Source: Laburnicola sp. R22_1
Taxonomy: Eukaryota; Ascomycota; Dothideomycetes; Pleosporales; Didymosphaeriaceae
DNA: 64,000 nucleotides
Reading direction: 5' to 3'
Assembly (NCBI GenBank): GCA_014281115.1
Contig: JACONQ010000016.1
Span: 62,001 to 126,000 of the forward strand
Positions 11,335 through 22,137 of the stretch are shown in pieces; position 1 is the stretch's first letter, and the number at the start of each line of letters is the position of its first letter. A program made the translations under genes and the position numbers. The notes under the pieces were generated by a model. It had not been told where the DNA came from, made no database searches, and was given only the letters and a program-made list of their open reading frames with translations.

Positions 11335-13641
11335 ATGAGCAGCATCAATTCCCTCCTCAACCACGAGCCTGCCCAGGCCGACGGCCAGACGCGCCCAGCG
11401 CACTTGATCTCGCCCACCACCACCACGACGTACGATGCCGCCGACGCGCTCGCCACGCTGGCCACGCTGGGCAGCGGCCAGCAGTACGTGCCCTCGCCCA
11501 CGGCCTTTTCGCATCCGCCGCGTCGCAGCAGCACCATCAGCTCCCACGCCGCGCCCATCGAGCCCGAGCCGCCCCTGGACCTGCCCCAGGCCCACTCGCC
11601 CACGCTCGAGCAGTACCACCACGCCTCCAAGTCCCCCGAAGCCCAGCGCCGCCAGTCGCTGTTCGCGCGGAGCTCGCCCGCGCCCGTCCTGCCCCCCATC
11701 CAGGACCGCTCCGCCAGCCTGCAAAGCCAGGTAGAAGAAGCGCCGGCCGCGCTCGGCCAGGACACATCGCGCGTGCTGTCGCCGCCATCACAGCCTGCTG
11801 ACGGCCATGGCCGCGACGAGACACAGAACCGCGAACCCGCCTTCGTGCGCGACGAGCCAACAACGTCGCAGTGCATCGCGCCCGAGTCACCCACCTCGAC
11901 CAACCCGCCACTTTCGCAGACGAGCGAGCGTCTTCCCATCAAGAAGGAGCCCACCGGCATACCACAAGAAGCACCACCGGCTCCGTCTTCGGAACGACGC
12001 CGCTCCATCACAACGGAGAGCATAGATGCCGACACTCTCAAAGCCATTGAGATTGCAAAGCAGAGCGACCTGGGCTTGCGCGTCAAACGGAATGCCAGCA
12101 TCGCCGAGAGTATTCCCTCGCCCTCGGAGCAAAAGCCGGCGCCCTCGAAGAAGCGGTCCGCGCCCTCGTCGGCGGTCAAAAAGAAGGGCACCGCGACATC
12201 CAAGAAGCCGCCGTCCAAGAAGCGGAAACTCGACACAGACGGAGATGCGCACGCCCGCTCCGTCACGCCGTCGTCGCGCCCCAAGACGAGCTCGAGCAAA
12301 GGCGGCAAAAAGGGCTCGCAAGCTGGCACCCCGGTTGCCGAATCCTCCCCGGCGCCCGACCACTCCTCCCAAGTCCACCCCACCGATGACGAAGGCGAGT
12401 CCTCCGAGGACAACGCGCTTTACTGCATCTGCAGGAAGCCGGACAACCACAAATGGATGATTGGCTGCGACGGAGGGTGCGACGATTGGTTTCACGGCAG
12501 CTGCGTCAACATGGAGCAAGCAGACGAGGATCTGGTAGATCGCTTCATCTGCCCGCTCTGCGAGGAAAAAGGACGCGGGACGACGACGTGGAAGCCCATG
12601 TGTAGGCACAACGGGTGCCGCAAGCCCGCGCGGGTAACCAAGGGCAAAGAGAGCAAATACTGCTCCGACGAGTGCGGCACGCTCTTCATGAGCGAGCAGG
12701 TGCAGCGGACGGCCGGGGCGCGGGCCCCCAAGAAACGACCGAAGAAAAAGGGCGGCGGCAAGAACGGCGAAGAAGCAGCAGCATCGGGCGGCGACGACGA
12801 CGAGCCCACGCCGCTGGGGGGCGTCCTGCGCGCAAAGGACCTCAAAGCCCTCATCGACCAGTCCAAGGACATCCACGCCTTTAAGAACCTCGGCTCCGGC
12901 GTGCTATCCCCCCCGCGCACGGCGTCTCCTACGAAAGCCTCGTTCGATCCCAGTCTGCCCAATGGCAGCGGCACGCGGCCCGTCGACGAGCACTTAGCGC
13001 TCACCGCGGGCGAAACGGAGCGCCTCAACGCGCTCTACAGGGAGAAGTCGCAGCTTAAAGAGCGGCTGGAGGTGCTCAAGGACCGGGAGAAGTTTGTCAG
13101 CTTGGTGAAAGATCAGGTTACGCGGGTGGCTGAGCGGGAGAAGATGAAAGCGAAGGATGTTTGTGGGTATGACTCGCGGCTTTCGTGGTCGGATGTGGAG
13201 TTTTTGCGGTGGCGGAATAGTAGGGTGGGAAGGGCGGCGTTTCGGTTTATGACGTTGGCGCCGACGGGGGAGCAGGTTGAGGCGACGACGACGACGACGA
13301 CGACGGGTGGTGGTGAGGTCGATGGTGACATGGACGTCGACATGGATGGAGACTTTGTGCCCCCGCCCGGCAGGAGAGAAGACAGCGTCTGCCTCAAGAA
13401 GCGGTGCCAGAAGCATGCGCAGTGGCAGAAGCAGAATCTGCAGGATGCGCGCTTCGAAGAGGTGGAGATTGCCGAAGCCATTCGCGAGTGTGAGAAGCAG
13501 GAGCGGAGCGTGAGGGAGAGGGCGGTGAGGAGGGGGGCTAAGGATTTGATGACGAGGGAGGTTATGCGTGCGGAGGAGGGTGGGGGGGAGGCGGAGAGGG
13601 AGAGGGAGAGGAATCGGGAGGGGTGGGTGGAGGTGCTGTGA
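11335..13641 (+). CDS. spp1: Spp1/Cfp1-like PHD-finger subunit of COMPASS (Set1C)
   Basis: Intronless ORF of 768 residues. Residues 1-360 are low-complexity and rich in Ser, Pro and Lys, with basic stretches (KKRSAPSSAVKKKG, KKPPSKKRKL) that look like nuclear localisation signals. A C4HC3 PHD finger spans about 363-412 (YCICRKP...GCDGGCDDWFHGSCV...FICPLCEEKG). It is followed directly by 'CRHNGCRKPARVTKGKESKY-CSDECG', the second cysteine module typical of Spp1/CFP1. The C-terminal half is charged and coiled-coil-like (ALYREKSQLKERLEVLKDRE). In yeast the Spp1 PHD reads H3K4me2/3 and supports trimethylation by Set1. Short Asp- and Glu-rich or Thr-repeat stretches near 640-660 come from trinucleotide runs. 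The long N-terminus exceeds yeast Spp1 (353 residues) but is usual for filamentous fungi. Confidence 0.9.
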   Translation: MSSINSLLNHEPAQADGQTRPAHLISPTTTTTYDAADALATLATLGSGQQYVPSPTAFSHPPRRSSTISSHAAPIEPEPPLDLPQAHSPTLEQYHHASKSPEAQRRQSLFARSSPAPVLPPIQDRSASLQSQVEEAPAALGQDTSRVLSPPSQPADGHGRDETQNREPAFVRDEPTTSQCIAPESPTSTNPPLSQTSERLPIKKEPTGIPQEAPPAPSSERRRSITTESIDADTLKAIEIAKQSDLGLRVKRNASIAESIPSPSEQKPAPSKKRSAPSSAVKKKGTATSKKPPSKKRKLDTDGDAHARSVTPSSRPKTSSSKGGKKGSQAGTPVAESSPAPDHSSQVHPTDDEGESSEDNALYCICRKPDNHKWMIGCDGGCDDWFHGSCVNMEQADEDLVDRFICPLCEEKGRGTTTWKPMCRHNGCRKPARVTKGKESKYCSDECGTLFMSEQVQRTAGARAPKKRPKKKGGGKNGEEAAASGGDDDEPTPLGGVLRAKDLKALIDQSKDIHAFKNLGSGVLSPPRTASPTKASFDPSLPNGSGTRPVDEHLALTAGETERLNALYREKSQLKERLEVLKDREKFVSLVKDQVTRVAEREKMKAKDVCGYDSRLSWSDVEFLRWRNSRVGRAAFRFMTLAPTGEQVEATTTTTTTGGGEVDGDMDVDMDGDFVPPPGRREDSVCLKKRCQKHAQWQKQNLQDARFEEVEIAEAIRECEKQERSVRERAVRRGAKDLMTREVMRAEEGGGEAERERERNREGWVEVL

Positions 13642-14189
13642 TGGTTGGGAGAGGGGAATTGATGATTCATTTTGCGTTTCTGCATTGTTGGGCTGGGCTG
13701 GGCTGCCGTTTGATTTGAGAGTGCATGGGATGGGATGGCATGGGAATGGGAAAGACGCGGAGCATATACATAGCATATACCCTCTCGTCCGCCGTCTCCT
13801 TTGGCGTTGATGAATGATCAAGCAAGCAAGCAAGCAACCGTTATGGCATCTCCTCTCCTATCCTCTGGGCACGGTGCTGTCATGACGTGACTGGCATGTA
13901 TGATGGATGCATGCACGCATGGGCGTTCCAATCAATGTGTTACCATGTGATGTTATGTTCAGCGTTATGTTATGTTTTGTCGTAGTAGTCTAGTCTATCT
14001 AGCCTAGCTAGATGCAAACGAAACGAAGAAACTAACCAACCAACCAACAAACAAACCAGGAAACGGGCGTGCAAAAGACGGGACGGGACGGAACGGAACG
14101 GAACGGAATGGACTGTTTTATTTTAGGTTTTGGCTTGCTTGTGTTGTCTGTGTTGTTTGTCTTTCTTTCTTTCTTTCCTGTCCTATCCT

Positions 14190-14300
14190 GTCCTGTCCTA
14201 TCCTGACCTATCCTATCCTTTTCTGACCTGTCCTGACCTGTCCTGACCTGTCCTGACCTGTCCTGACCTGTCCTGACCTGACCTGACCTGACCTGACCTA
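14190..14300. repeat. Decamer tandem array (TGACCTGTCC-like)
   Basis: Roughly eleven head-to-tail copies of a ten-base unit and five-base half units, with variants CCTAT and CCTGT interleaved with GACCTG. There is no coding potential. Such arrays vary in copy number between strains. Confidence 0.7.
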
Positions 14301-14545
14301 TCTTATCCTAACCACCGAATACATGCTGGATGTATAGATGCATAGATAGGACGGGATAGACCTCAGGATAGATTAGATGCATCTCCTGCTCGTCCCGTCC
14401 CGTGTCCCGTGTCCCGCGCCGTGCCATACTATACCGTGCAAAGAAAGAATAGGATTATATATATATACGCACATATATCCCATTACATACTCCATTCCAT
14501 CATCATCATCATTATCATCATCCTTACAGTAACCAAGTATCCAAC

Positions 14546-14941
14546 CAACCAGCTATTAAAAAAAAAAAAAAAAAAAAAAAAAGAGAGAAATCCCTTCAGC
14601 TAACAGACAGACAGATACAAGCATATATACTCTACCCTTTTTTATAACCAAACTACCTTTTACGCTCTTTTTATTTACTAAGTAAGGGGGCTCTGCTCTG
14701 CTTTTTTTTATTATGTTATATACGATAAAAGCCTTTGTTGCTCTACCCCCTAGGTAGTTAATGTAACAACACATCATACTCAACCTTATAGTATACATCT
14801 ATCCTCCCATCCTATCCTATCCTATCTTAGATAACAAAAAAAAAATACAATAAACTTCTCTTCGCCAGGTTGAAAAAGTATACAAACAACAAAAAGAACT
14901 TCATAACCTCGTTATTAAAAAAAAAAAAAAAAAAAAAAAAA
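14546..14941 (+). mobile_element. AT-rich segment bounded by two A25 tracts, possible truncated retroposon
   Basis: Runs of exactly 25 A residues occur at 14558-14582 and 14917-14941, each preceded by TATT. The 334 bases between are AT-rich, lack coding potential and differ from both flanks. Two A-tailed insertions of a non-LTR retroposon in the same orientation would leave this pattern. Without a relative copy or target duplications this stays tentative, and plain poly(A) microsatellites are the alternative. Confidence 0.35.
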
Positions 14942-15091
14942 GCTACACATTACATAACAAAGTATATATAACCAAGGCCCAGCCTTAGCCCCTATTCCCA
15001 TGTAAATAGTACCCATATCCACATCCACATGCATATCCCTCCCCAATCCAACCTTTCACCACCACCCCCTCCATCCCCTCCATCCCCTCCC

Positions 15092-18000
15092 TTACCGTCC
15101 CCCATTCATAGCCCCAGCATTAAACCCACTAGTCCCATGCTGCGACCCCCCCGCCGCCGAAAAGTCCGGCAACACCCCATTCATACTAATCCCATCCTCG
15201 TACCCAGAATACCCCGTCATATCCGCCCAGTCCCACTCGAGCGTCATGGGCATCTTCCACAGGTCCGTCGGCACGCTGTTAAACGTCTGGTCGAACGTTC
15301 CCATGTTCATGCCAGCATCGTCCCGAGGCAAGCCGTTGGCCGTGCCGTTTTGCGAGTGGTGCGATGCGTGGGACGCGTTTTGCGGGTGGAGGAGCGAAGT
15401 CGCGAGCGAGGGGGAGCCGTATTGCGAGAGGGAGGTGGGGTGTTGGAGGTTGGCGTGGGTGAAGTTGGGGGAGAAAGGGAAGGGCTTGGATGGCATTGTC
15501 AGCAGAGGAATGGAGAAGAGGGGGCATTGTACGTACCTCGTTGAAGCCGTGGAAGTCCGGATTGAAAATCATCTCCTGCTGCTGGCTCTCCTGTGGACTC
15601 GCCCCGTTAGACTGCTGCGGCGGACTCTGCGGCCCGCTCCGCGTAGACAGCAGTTCTCTCTCGGTGGCGGCAATCTCGGCGTCCTGCTCGCTGTCACCGT
15701 GCTTCCGCTTCCGCCGCGACGCATGCTCGCGGTCCGTTTTATCTAGCACGATCGACGCGATGCGCTCGAATTCCGTGCACACGCTTAGCATGCGCTTGAC
15801 GCTGCCGTTGCCCTGTTCGTTCTTGAGCAGGCTGAGAAAGCTGACAACGAGCTTCATAAGCTTGAGGTCCGAGCGCGACCGCGTGTCTTGTGGGTTTTGC
15901 AGTATGTTGGCGAAGAGGGTGACGAGAGCGGTGACGGGGAAGTAGATGATGAGCCAGACGCAGGACTGGTCGCCTTTGGGGATGTATTTTAGGAGGTGGA
16001 TGGATGCGCGGGCGGCTTGGACGCATAGTTGTGCTGACATGAAGACGCGCGGGTTCAAGGGCCGAGCATTCAGGCCTTGGATGGCGAAGTTGGACAGTCT
16101 GCTGGTCCAGTATCCGTGGTGTACGCTCATTCGGTGAATAGTTGTTAGGCAGTTGTAATACCCTAAATGCAGGACGGCTACCTGGAGGATTAGGGGTGTG
16201 TGCGAAGCCTTGATCTCGTGTTCCGGCCGGAACTCCAACGGTATGCCGTCCTTCCACGTCTCTAGCTCCTTGTCCAATTCACCAATAGTGTTGAGCAATT
16301 CGCCGTCCGTCTGTTTTGTGGCTTTCACCGAGTATAGTCGCGTGTAGACATGGCTCTGAATGGTGGAGAATGTGCACATTAACCGGAACAAATTCATCTT
16401 GCCTTTGCCGTTAGCCAGAGGGATGTTTCCAATGTTGTCTGGCGGGTCCTCGCTTGGGAGTTCAACGTTCATGTCGTCGTCATCTTGGATGGGAGGCCGG
16501 CCGGACCGCAAGCAGATACTGTCCAGCGTCAGTGGTGTTTCGCACAACCCTGGAAGCACTTACTCTCTGTCGAGCATATAGGCTATCCAGAAGACTCGCT
16601 TCCGCTGCTCGACTTCGGATGCGTTCAGATTGAAGCCGGTGCCCTTCTTATGCAGCCCAATACTGTGCGACAGGCGGATAGCGGCTGCTACGAAGAAATA
16701 AGTCGGCTGAGGATTGGGTGTGCCGAGCAGAAACAGCCCCTGTACATGTCAGTTGCGTGGACCTTGGTGCGCAGGTCCAGCTTACAATGCCAAGAAGCGC
16801 TTGTACGCTGAGGAGGTCGGTATTGCGCATGGTCAGCTCCACCTGAACGCTCATGGCGTTCTTGAGATATTGCCATGCCTTTTCGTCCTCCTCCTGCGGC
16901 ACGAGATTGCTCATGACGCGCAGACGGTGTGCAAAAGCGAGGGCGACGTTTAGACTGGCCCACCATCCTGACCCCTCGTACGGATCTTTCGAGTAGTGCT
17001 TGTCGACCAGATGCATAAAGGTCGGCTCGTGGAATAGCGGAAACATGCAGTTGAAGTTTTCAAAGTAATCTTTCAGCAGGGACAGAGCTTCGGGCTTGGG
17101 CGGCAGCTGCCGGTAGACCCTTCGCTTGAAGATGTCTTGGAATACGTCCGGCCGCCATTGTATCCACTTGTTGTCCTCGATAGCGGCCGTCGAGATCATG
17201 TCCTGGAAGGCGCCATCGCCCGTCTTCTCGTTGACCCACTGGATGCCCTTTGGCGAGAAAATGGAGAAGCCCGATGATGATCCTACGGCACGTCAGCTTC
17301 CTCGTCGTGGCCGCTCTGCGCAACCTGTACGCACCAATATACCGCGTCTCTCCGCAGTTGTTGGTGACGAGCGAGCACATCATCTCGGCCAGCGCGTCCT
17401 CCTCCTTCTCGGTGGCGTCTTGTTGCTGCTGCCGCGGCGGTTCTGGCGAGGTGGTGCCGCTGCGTGGGCTCGGCGGGCTCGGCTGCGCCGACTTGTCGTC
17501 GGGCTGCTCGGCCATGTGCACCGAAGACGGCCGCCTGCCCTGGGGGCTCGGTGCCTTGGGGGTGCTGCTCTGGCCGGCGCGGTCCGCCAGGCGCTTTTCC
17601 AGCGTGGCCAGGTCGGTGCTGCCGTCGTCGTCTTCGGGGAGCACGCCCGAGAGGCGCATCAGCGACTCCATGCGCGCGAGGCGGTTCTCGAGGCCCTCGA
17701 TGTACTTGGCCCTGCATTTGTCAGCCAGGGTTTGGTTATGGGCGGGGGCGGGGGCGGTGCGCACCCCTTCGGCGGCTGGCGCTTCTTCTCGACCTGGGTG
17801 AAGATGCACTCGGTCTTGTAGTTGAGGCAGTGGGTGCAGGCGGGCATCTTGCCGTCGCACTTGATCTTCTTCTTGCGGCACATGTCGCATGCCTGGCGCG
17901 GTCAGCACTCGGCACCACCAGCGGCACCACCAGCGGCACCACCACCACCACCCATTGCAGGGCGTATGCGTACCCTCGCGATCCGGCGGCGCTTCGGATC

Positions 18001-18156
18001 CCCCTGGTCGTGGCCATCGTCGTAGTCGTCGGCGAAGAGGGGCGGGCCGAGCGAGGCGGCCATGGGCGAGCCGTTGGCATTAAGGTTCCCAAAAATGCGC
18101 GGCGGCGGGTTCATGAGCGGCGGGCCGCCACCGTAGTAGCCCGTTGCGCCGTCCAT
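15092..18156 (-). CDS. Zn(II)2Cys6 transcription factor with fungal_trans domain
   Basis: Seven exons on the minus strand join in frame: 18156-17974, 17892-17765, 17711-17335, 17282-16786, 16739-16564, 16518-15537 and 15484-15092. They give 911 residues. The zinc cluster, about residues 65-93, reads C-x2-C-x6-C-x6-C-x2-C-x6-C ([20 protein letters not shown], then HC...C). It is followed by a basic linker ([11 protein letters not shown]) and a dimerising heptad region ([20 protein letters not shown]). The fungal_trans domain covers about 240-600, with '[15 protein letters not shown]', '[16 protein letters not shown]' and '[16 protein letters not shown]'. The C-terminus is Asn-, Gln- and Ser-rich, as in activation domains. 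It should bind CGG-type motifs as a dimer; target genes cannot be told. Introns are 44-81 bases. It is divergent from the hydrolase gene at 18543. Confidence 0.9.
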
Positions 18157-18542
18157 GGAGATGCAGAATGATGTACAGTAGGGAGAGTCGGGGCGTCGGG
18201 GCGTCGGGGCGTCGATTATTGGGGAGGGGGAGGGGGCCTAGGCGGGGGGACGGGGCAGTTTTGTGGTGCAGCGTGGGCCGGGGACAGGCGACGTGAAACG
18301 CGACCGACGGAGGAGCTGCGCAGTGTGAGCTCTCCAGGCCTGAGCAGTTCGTCGCTTGGCGTGCACCGCCTTTGAAACCAGGAAGCGTGGCACCAAACTC
18401 TATCCGCGTGCTCAGCCACCCCAATTCACCCCCATTCACCCCCCACCTGTGCATAGATGCATGCATACATACATACATACATACATACATACATACCTAC
18501 TAGCCTGCTTGTAGGTGCACCACGAGTTCCAAGGCCTGCGCC
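18157..18542. promoter_or_regulatory. Divergent promoter region, Zn-cluster factor / hydrolase
   Basis: The 386 bases between the two start codons include a (CATA)n run at about 18460-18497 and GGGGCGTCGGGGCGTCGGGG repeats near 18188-18212. CGG-containing triplets are frequent, so autoregulation by the zinc-cluster protein is possible but unproven. Confidence 0.35.
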
Positions 18543-20332
18543 ATGGCGGACCGTCCCATGACGGCCGACGAGCTGGGCAAGCACCCCGAATACAACCACA
18601 CCGTCTGGGACCTGGCCCCCGAGCAGAAGGGCAAACTCGCTGTTGCCAAAGACCGGGGCGGCCCCCTGCACATCGCATACGAGGTCCATGGCCGTGGTAA
18701 CATTCACCTCGTCGTACGTCGCCCCTTCCAGATTTAGCCTTCCTGGCTTCGCCCCGTTGCCCGTCCCAGAAAGCCATCCTACAGCACCATTTGTCACGCC
18801 TTGGATCCTGGCCAGGTCCGTATAAAGAGACTCAGACACTTCACCAATCATCTTGCCCGCCGTACTCGCCTGTGGTCGTTGTTTCGTTTCGGTCGCATTG
18901 GCCGTCTCAGCAACCCGCCCCGAGTCTCACCTCGCAATCCGTGCAGATTCCACGCGTTTTCTTCGTGTAGATTCCATGCCTTTTCTTCGACGACACTGCA
19001 CATCCAAGTCTGATTGGTTGGATTGGCTCGTCCCTACTAACAGCATGTAGTGGATCATGGGATTGGGGGGCATGAAGTACGCATGGCAGCGCCAGACCAA
19101 AGACTTTGCCCACAAGCAAGCGGACCGATACTCGTCCTTGATCATGGATAACCGGGGTATTGGCGAATCTGACAAGCCCTTCTCCCGGTACTCCACGTCT
19201 GAGATGGCTAAAGATATCGCCGAACTGCTCGACCATGTTGGCTGGACCAGTAAGCGCGGGTTGCACGTCATCGGCATAAGCATGGGGGGCATGATTGCGC
19301 AGGAGTTGGTGAGTCCTGTCTATTTCCATCTGTTCGGTCGTGCTTCAGATCGAGCCAGCTCCTGTAAGCTGTCGGATGTTCTGCCTTCCGGCTGAACAAT
19401 CATGAGGCCGATGTGAGGCATCCTCTGCTGCTCGAAACACCTCGCGCACCAACAACGTACCCCTGCATACAGGCGCTTAGCTCTCCACCCCGCTCCGCCC
19501 CTCCTACCACAGCTTCTTGGCGACGAACAGCCATATAGCCGGGCGGCGTTTATTTTTAGATGGAGCTGACCACTGCAGGCGATGCTAATCCCCGAACGCA
19601 TTTGTACGCTTTCGCTTGTGTCTACTGGCGCTGGACTTTTCCGGACGACCGTAAGTCAACCGTTCTTACCTCAGATTATTAATCACTACCGAATACATTG
19701 ACACCACAAAACCCGCTTGCCAGTTTTGTCCCTGCATTCGTATGCGTTAACAAACCCAGGGCTTCTTGGAAAATCTCTATGCACGCGCCAATCTCTTCAT
19801 CCCCAAAGCAATCGACCAACAAATTGAAAATGTGAAGAAAAATCTCTACACACAGAAATGGCTTTCTTCCCCCGACTCCCTCGAGCACGTCGTCGAACCA
19901 TTTCCCACTAACGGCGACCGCTTCGCCGCCAACGAAATCTGGAAGCGCCAACACCCTGATTACTTCCAGAAAGCCGGTTTCATGCTGCAAGCTGCCGCTG
20001 CGTGGCTGCACTACAAGAGTCCCGCCGATCTCCTTAAGCTTTCGACGACCATCGGCAAAAATCGTATTATGGTGGTGCACGGGACGGAGGATCGCATGGT
20101 TACGTTCCCGCATGGCGTTGTGCTGTGGAGGGGACTGGAGAAGGGGGAAGGTCGAACGAGCAAAGAGAACTGGCTGGGGATTGAGCGCGAGGATGATGTC
20201 TGGAGCGAGGGAGAGGTCGAGAAGCATTTTGTGAAGGGGCAGGGCCATGTGCTGCCTATCGAGATGAGGGAGGAGTTTGGCCGGTGGTTGGAGGATCTGG
20301 TCAAGAGGGGTGAGGGACTGAATGAGAAGTAA
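18543..20332 (+). CDS. Alpha/beta-hydrolase fold protein
   Basis: Four exons, 18543-18713, 19051-19308, 19579-19650 and 19760-20332, join to 357 residues in phase 0 throughout. Residues 40-66 hold the first strand and oxyanion region (HIAYEVHG...LVWIMGLGGM). The nucleophile elbow is GISMGGM with Ser134. The acid is probably Asp in 'VVHGTEDRMV' and the base His in 'KGQGHVLP'. There is no signal peptide, so a soluble intracellular enzyme is likely. The family covers esterases, epoxide hydrolases and thioesterases, and the substrate cannot be inferred. Introns 1 (337 bases) and 2 (270 bases) are long for this genome, yet both have good donors (GTACGT, GTGAGT) and branch sites. An unrecognised extra exon in intron 1 is possible. 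Confidence 0.82.
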
Positions 20333-20890
20333 GGAATCAGGAGGTAAGCATTGTCGACTGACATGTACCATTCGCTACTGTTTGGCCGGTCGTAGCGATA
20401 GGCTAGGCCACAACCCCGCATCGCAACACTATACGAAGTTCTTTTTGAATTTTACTATACACGCGCCGAGTCAAATATGAGTTTACCCCACAGCTACTAT
20501 CACCACACCACGCACGCTACCTCTATTACGAAAAACGCGACCGCGACTGACTGCCGAAAATGCCCTTCTATATATACTGCAGATACATACGCACAGCACT
20601 ATACGCACCACGGGATCACCCGCACTGCATATCCCCAGATTACGGCTAAATACCCGCCGAACCAACGAGCAAGCCGCGTCGAGCGAACGAGCATCGGAGA
20701 TTAAAACGTTGGGGAGAAACGCGCATACTCTGTATTGAGGTTGTTTGTTGAACATTTAATCTTGTGCAGCTAAGGTAACCTGAACGACTCGTATAAAGAG
20801 CGGCGACGATGGCGCTACTCCCCGGCCATGACCACGACGACGACAAGAACAATTGCTTCTCCACTCCACCCCCACCTCCGTCCTTCCGCC
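20333..20890. other. Intergenic region, no gene seen
   Basis: About 560 bases between the hydrolase stop and the DUF8021-type pseudogene. Open frames are short with no recognisable domain. The CCA/ACGACGAC-rich part just before 20890 is composition-biased. Confidence 0.5.
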
Positions 20891-21747
20891 ATGAACCCCC
20901 TCATTCTCCTCCTCCTCGCCACCACGGCAACCCCCGCCCAGGCATTCTGCCCCCGCGCCCTCCTCCAAAACGCAACAACGCTCCTCCTCTCCGCTCAAAC
21001 ATCCGGCACCCCCCGCACCCTCCCCTTCTCCCCAAACGCCGCCTACACGGAAAAACGACGTCCCGCTCCCCCTCACCTCCAGCATTCCCACCCACCCTCT
21101 AACCATAGACCACCACCTCAGCCAACACGACACAACCCAATGCGCGACCTTCACTGAGATGATCCCGCAACGAATCCGCATCCCTATGTCATTATGACGC
21201 GGATGCTGTTCGAAGAGACACAGGTACAGGCAGCCAGCAAGACGCCAACTTCGGATCCCTCCCTTCGAATCACATGCATCCAAAGCATCGTCGCCGACGC
21301 CGGAGACTGGCTCTTCAACGCCTCCTCATCTCTCCGCTGGGCATCCTCGGAAACCTGGACCCCCATCCCCCCCCCTCGCAGCTAGACACGCGCACCGCCA
21401 TCCCCGCCGCAGGCGACGCCTACCTCGACAGCTGGGGCGACGGCCGCGTCTCCGTGCCGTACGGGACGCCGTGCGCGCGCCTCGAAGGCGGCGCCTACAC
21501 GGCGGAGCGCAACGCGACCGCCAATACGTGCTACATGCCTGAGTTTCCGAAGCCGTTTCGCATTACGAATCGACGGTATGTTGTGGATGAGGTGATGGGG
21601 GCGGTGGATGTGTTTCATGATTTTCCGTTTATTGATAGGGGGAGGCCGGAGGGGAGGCCGAGTACGAATTTGGTGAGGGTGGAGCGGGGGAGGATTAGGT
21701 TTGTGCATGAGGTTACGGTTTGTGGGGGGTGGGATTGTGGGAGGTAG
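20891..21747 (+). pseudogene. Secreted DUF8021-type protein with three frameshifts
   Basis: The product starts with a clear signal peptide (MNPLILLLLATTATPAQAF). Similarity to the fungal secreted DUF8021 family then continues through three different frames. Frame one ends at 'NAAYTE'; the next carries 'NDVPLPLTSSIPTHPLTIDH' and '...TQCATFTEMI'. A third carries 'ATNPHPYVIMTRMLF' to 'GDWLFNASSSLRWASSETW'. The last carries 'LDTRTAIPAAGDAYLDSWGD' to 'FVHEVTVCGGWDCGR'. The shifts lie at about 21051-21056 (A5 run), about 21163-21166 and about 21366-21376 (C9 run). Each is one base, and two fall in homopolymers. So this may be a young pseudogene or an assembly artefact. If intact it would be a small secreted protein of about 270 residues of unknown function. 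Confidence 0.75.
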
Positions 21748-22137
21748 GTTGGAGGGGGGATGGAGTTTTGGTCGGTGGTTGGTAGGGTTAGATGGGGAGA
21801 GGTGGTTGTGGGTGGTGGGGGATGGGGAGATTACGGTTGTGCTGGGTGAGGAACTAGTTCTGTATTTAGCCATTCTAATACCCCACAGCGTCACGCAGCA
21901 CAATCTCATTCCCACACTTGGCATGCCTACTGTGTAGTCTCCGGCGCCCCCAACGCATCCGCCTCACCCAAATGCCGCAGACACGTGTTCATGTTAGGGT
22001 GTCAAAAATCACCGAGTGGCTGTTAGCGGCCAAGTACAGTGTCTCTATCCTGTTCTACCCACATAGCCATAGTCTAAACACATGTACAACAAAAGGAAAA
22101 CCCATCTAGCCCCACCAACGACCCAAGAAAACCCACA

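Larger units (their letters stand above)
13642..15091. other. Microsatellite-rich spacer between SPP1 and the Zn-cluster gene
   Basis: No gene is supported in about 1.45 kb where two genes converge. Tandem repeats include GGCTG units (about 13689-13703), CAAG units (13815-13838), ACGGG/ACGGA units (14080-14108), CTTT units (14160-14177) and a long array of TGACCTGTCC-type decamers with variants (about 14180-14300). Two A25 tracts are listed separately. The 3' untranslated regions of both flanking genes must end here. Confidence 0.55.

Noticed and set aside
11133..12413. Minus-strand frame of 426 codons opposite SPP1
   Set aside because: It is the mirror of a GC-rich coding strand, rich in Ser, Gly and Arg with no domain, while the plus strand encodes a clear PHD protein.
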